Origin: Armatimonadota bacterium
GTDB lineage: Bacteria > Armatimonadota > Armatimonadia > Armatimonadales > Armatimonadaceae
Reading direction: 5' to 3'
Assembly (NCBI GenBank): GCA_030833025.1
Contig: JAURHZ010000114.1
Span: forward strand, 1 to 7,312
DNA: 7,312 nt
The notes below the pieces were generated by a model that was not told where the DNA came from, did no database searches, and saw only the letters and a program-made list of their open reading frames with translations. Positions 5,829-7,312 of the stretch are shown in pieces; positions within the stretch are counted from its first letter, which is position 1; every line of letters starts with the position of its first letter. The translations under genes and the position numbers were made by a program.

Positions 5829-7312
5829 CGATTTACGACGCTGCTCCGCGGGAACCAGTTTTTTCAATCGTGCAATCTCATCGCGAATCACAGCCGCATG
5901 CTCAAAGTCCAAACTCCGTGCAGCCTGCTTCATTTCCTTTTCCATATCAACCAACGTGGACATCAGTTGATCAAGCGACATATTTTCAGGTTGCTTTGTA
6001 GAGCTCGCCTTGTAGTGTGTCTTGGCTTCTGCGACTTTCTTACTCTCAATAATCTCTCTGACGGCTTTAATGACTGTTGATGGCGTAATTCCGTTAACGG
6101 CATTGTGAGCCTGTTGCTTTTCCCGGCGCCGCTGCGTCTCGGTCATTGCACGCTCCATAGAGCCCGTGATCCGGTCGGCATACATGATTACTTGACCACC
6201 CACATTACGGGCCGCACGACCGATCGTCTGAATCAATGCGGTATCGCTACGGAGGAAGCCCTCCTTGTCAGCATCCAAAATGGCTACCAGTGACACTTCA
6301 GGAAGGTCAAGTCCCTCACGAAGCAAGTTAATACCGACAATCACATCGTAAACACCCAGACGCAGGTCACGCAAGATCTCAGTACGCTCGAGGGTGTGGA
6401 CCTCCGAATGCAAATACTGCACTTTGATGGCAAGATCTACCAAGTAGTCTGTCAAATCCTCGGCCATTTTTTTCGTTAGCGTTGTGACGATAACACGCTC
6501 ACCCCGCTCGGTACGAATACGAATTTCACCAATCAGGTCATCAATTTGTCCCTTGGATGGCCTCAAAATAATCTCAGGATCGATCAGTCCCGTCGGACGG
6601 ATAATTTGTTCCACAATGCGTTCTGAGTTTTGACGTTCAAATGGACCAGGTGTTGCGCTCACAAAAATACACTGTCCTATGGTTTCTTCCCATTCTTGGT
6701 AGCGTAGTGGACGATTGTCAGCAGCACTTGGAAGACGGAAACCGTACTCAATCAACGTATCTTTTCGGCGCTTGTCTCCAGCAAACATGGCATGAATTTG
6801 TGGAAGGGTCTGATGTGACTCATCGACGACGACTAGAAAGTCATCTGGGAAATAATCCAGAAGTGTATTCGGCGGTGTCCCTGGTCCCCGCCCATCAAAC
6901 CAGCGGGAATAATTTTCAACACCGGAGCAGTAGCCTAGCTCACGAATCATTTCAAGATCAAAACGTGTCCGCTGTTCAATTCTTTGTGCTTCGATCAGCT
7001 TATCCTGTGCTTTGAAACGCTTTACACACTCGAGCATTTCGGCTTCGATTCCAGCTAGAGAGACTTCCATCCGCTCCGGGTCTGAGACAAAGTGACTTGC
7101 TGGAAAAATCGTGATCTCATCACGTTCCTCAAGCGTCTCCCCCGTTAGCTGGTCAATCAGTGAGATTGAACGAACATCATCCCAGTCAAAGGAAATACGG
7201 ATGACGATTTCCTCATCCTTCGGTTGAATTTCAAGGGTGTCGCCAAGGACACGAAAGGTTCCTCGGGTTAGTGCAAAGTCATTCCGCGAAAATTGGATGT
7301 TTACAAGTCTGC
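5820..7312 (-). CDS. uvrB: UvrABC excinuclease subunit B, C-terminal part (5' end outside window)
   Basis: UvrB is the DNA-damage-verifying subunit of nucleotide excision repair. It is loaded by UvrA and recruits UvrC for incision. The frame is open to the right edge, giving 496 residues; by comparison with the 673-residue E. coli protein about 170 residues are missing, including Walker A and most of the damage-probing beta-hairpin region. Visible parts in order: domain 2 (VNIQFSRNDF, TFRVLGD, FPASHFV), TRFDLEMIRELGYCSG then ENYSRWFDGR, motif II DESH (163-166), YGFRLPSAADNRPL, motif III SATPG (218-222), TTLTKKMAEDLTDYL, REGLDLPEVSLVAILDADKE (331-350), and motif VI QTIGRAARN (361-369). The C-terminal UVR motif (about 447-483, SLDFEHAAVIRDEIARLKKL) binds UvrC or UvrA. 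All helicase-type motifs in view are intact. An internal ATG at 7070 is not the true start, because family sequence continues upstream of it. No uvrA follows directly. Confidence 0.98.
   Translation of the reverse strand, partial: RLVNIQFSRNDFALTRGTFRVLGDTLEIQPKDEEIVIRISFDWDDVRSISLIDQLTGETLEERDEITIFPASHFVSDPERMEVSLAGIEAEMLECVKRFKAQDKLIEAQRIEQRTRFDLEMIRELGYCSGVENYSRWFDGRGPGTPPNTLLDYFPDDFLVVVDESHQTLPQIHAMFAGDKRRKDTLIEYGFRLPSAADNRPLRYQEWEETIGQCIFVSATPGPFERQNSERIVEQIIRPTGLIDPEIILRPSKGQIDDLIGEIRIRTERGERVIVTTLTKKMAEDLTDYLVDLAIKVQYLHSEVHTLERTEILRDLRLGVYDVIVGINLLREGLDLPEVSLVAILDADKEGFLRSDTALIQTIGRAARNVGGQVIMYADRITGSMERAMTETQRRREKQQAHNAVNGITPSTVIKAVREIIESKKVAEAKTHYKASSTKQPENMSLDQLMSTLVDMEKEMKQAARSLDFEHAAVIRDEIARLKKLVPAEQRRKSPT

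Overview
The window is ordinary bacterial chromosome with compact genes, clear Shine-Dalgarno sites and balanced base composition. The phylum cannot be fixed from sequence reading alone. The tRNA has no encoded CCA tail, which argues against Gammaproteobacteria, and the gene mix would fit Bacillota, Armatimonadota or a similar lineage. No phage genes, insertion sequences, CRISPR arrays or rRNA are visible.

Left part (1-4677). A GAF-domain protein is transcribed leftward and leaves the window at base 1. Fifty-odd bases away, a rightward three-gene operon begins: a class I SAM-dependent methyltransferase, a lipoprotein glycosidase of family GH65 of the protein-glucosylgalactosylhydroxylysine glucosidase (PGGHG/ATHL1) or kojibiose hydrolase type, and a zinc carboxypeptidase of family M14. 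The genes are tightly packed: a 4-base ATGA overlap between the first two, and 12 bases carrying a good ribosome site before the third. The short divergent region holds a plausible sigma70 promoter, two overlapping inverted repeats, and a three-codon mini-ORF whose stop overlaps the GTG start of the methyltransferase.

Middle (4678-5819). A strong hairpin ends the operon and also faces the 3' end of a leftward tRNA-Lys(UUU), which has its own perfect extended -10 promoter. Next comes a rightward gene for a small, predicted secreted, basic, Ser/Thr-rich protein that I do not recognise. A 279-base gap with several small inverted repeats follows.

Right part (5820-7312). The C-terminal three quarters of uvrB (excinuclease subunit B) lie on the minus strand, and its 5' end is outside the window.

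Working together: the operon pairs removal of an alpha-linked glucose with an M14 peptidase. This suggests, by inference only, processing of glycosylated peptides or of alpha-1,2-glucosides plus peptides as nutrients. The GAF protein is a candidate local sensor or regulator. The tRNA, the secreted protein and uvrB look unrelated to the operon. I see no clearly new multi-gene system. The best leads are the glycosidase-peptidase operon, the mini-ORF at its head and the orphan secreted protein.
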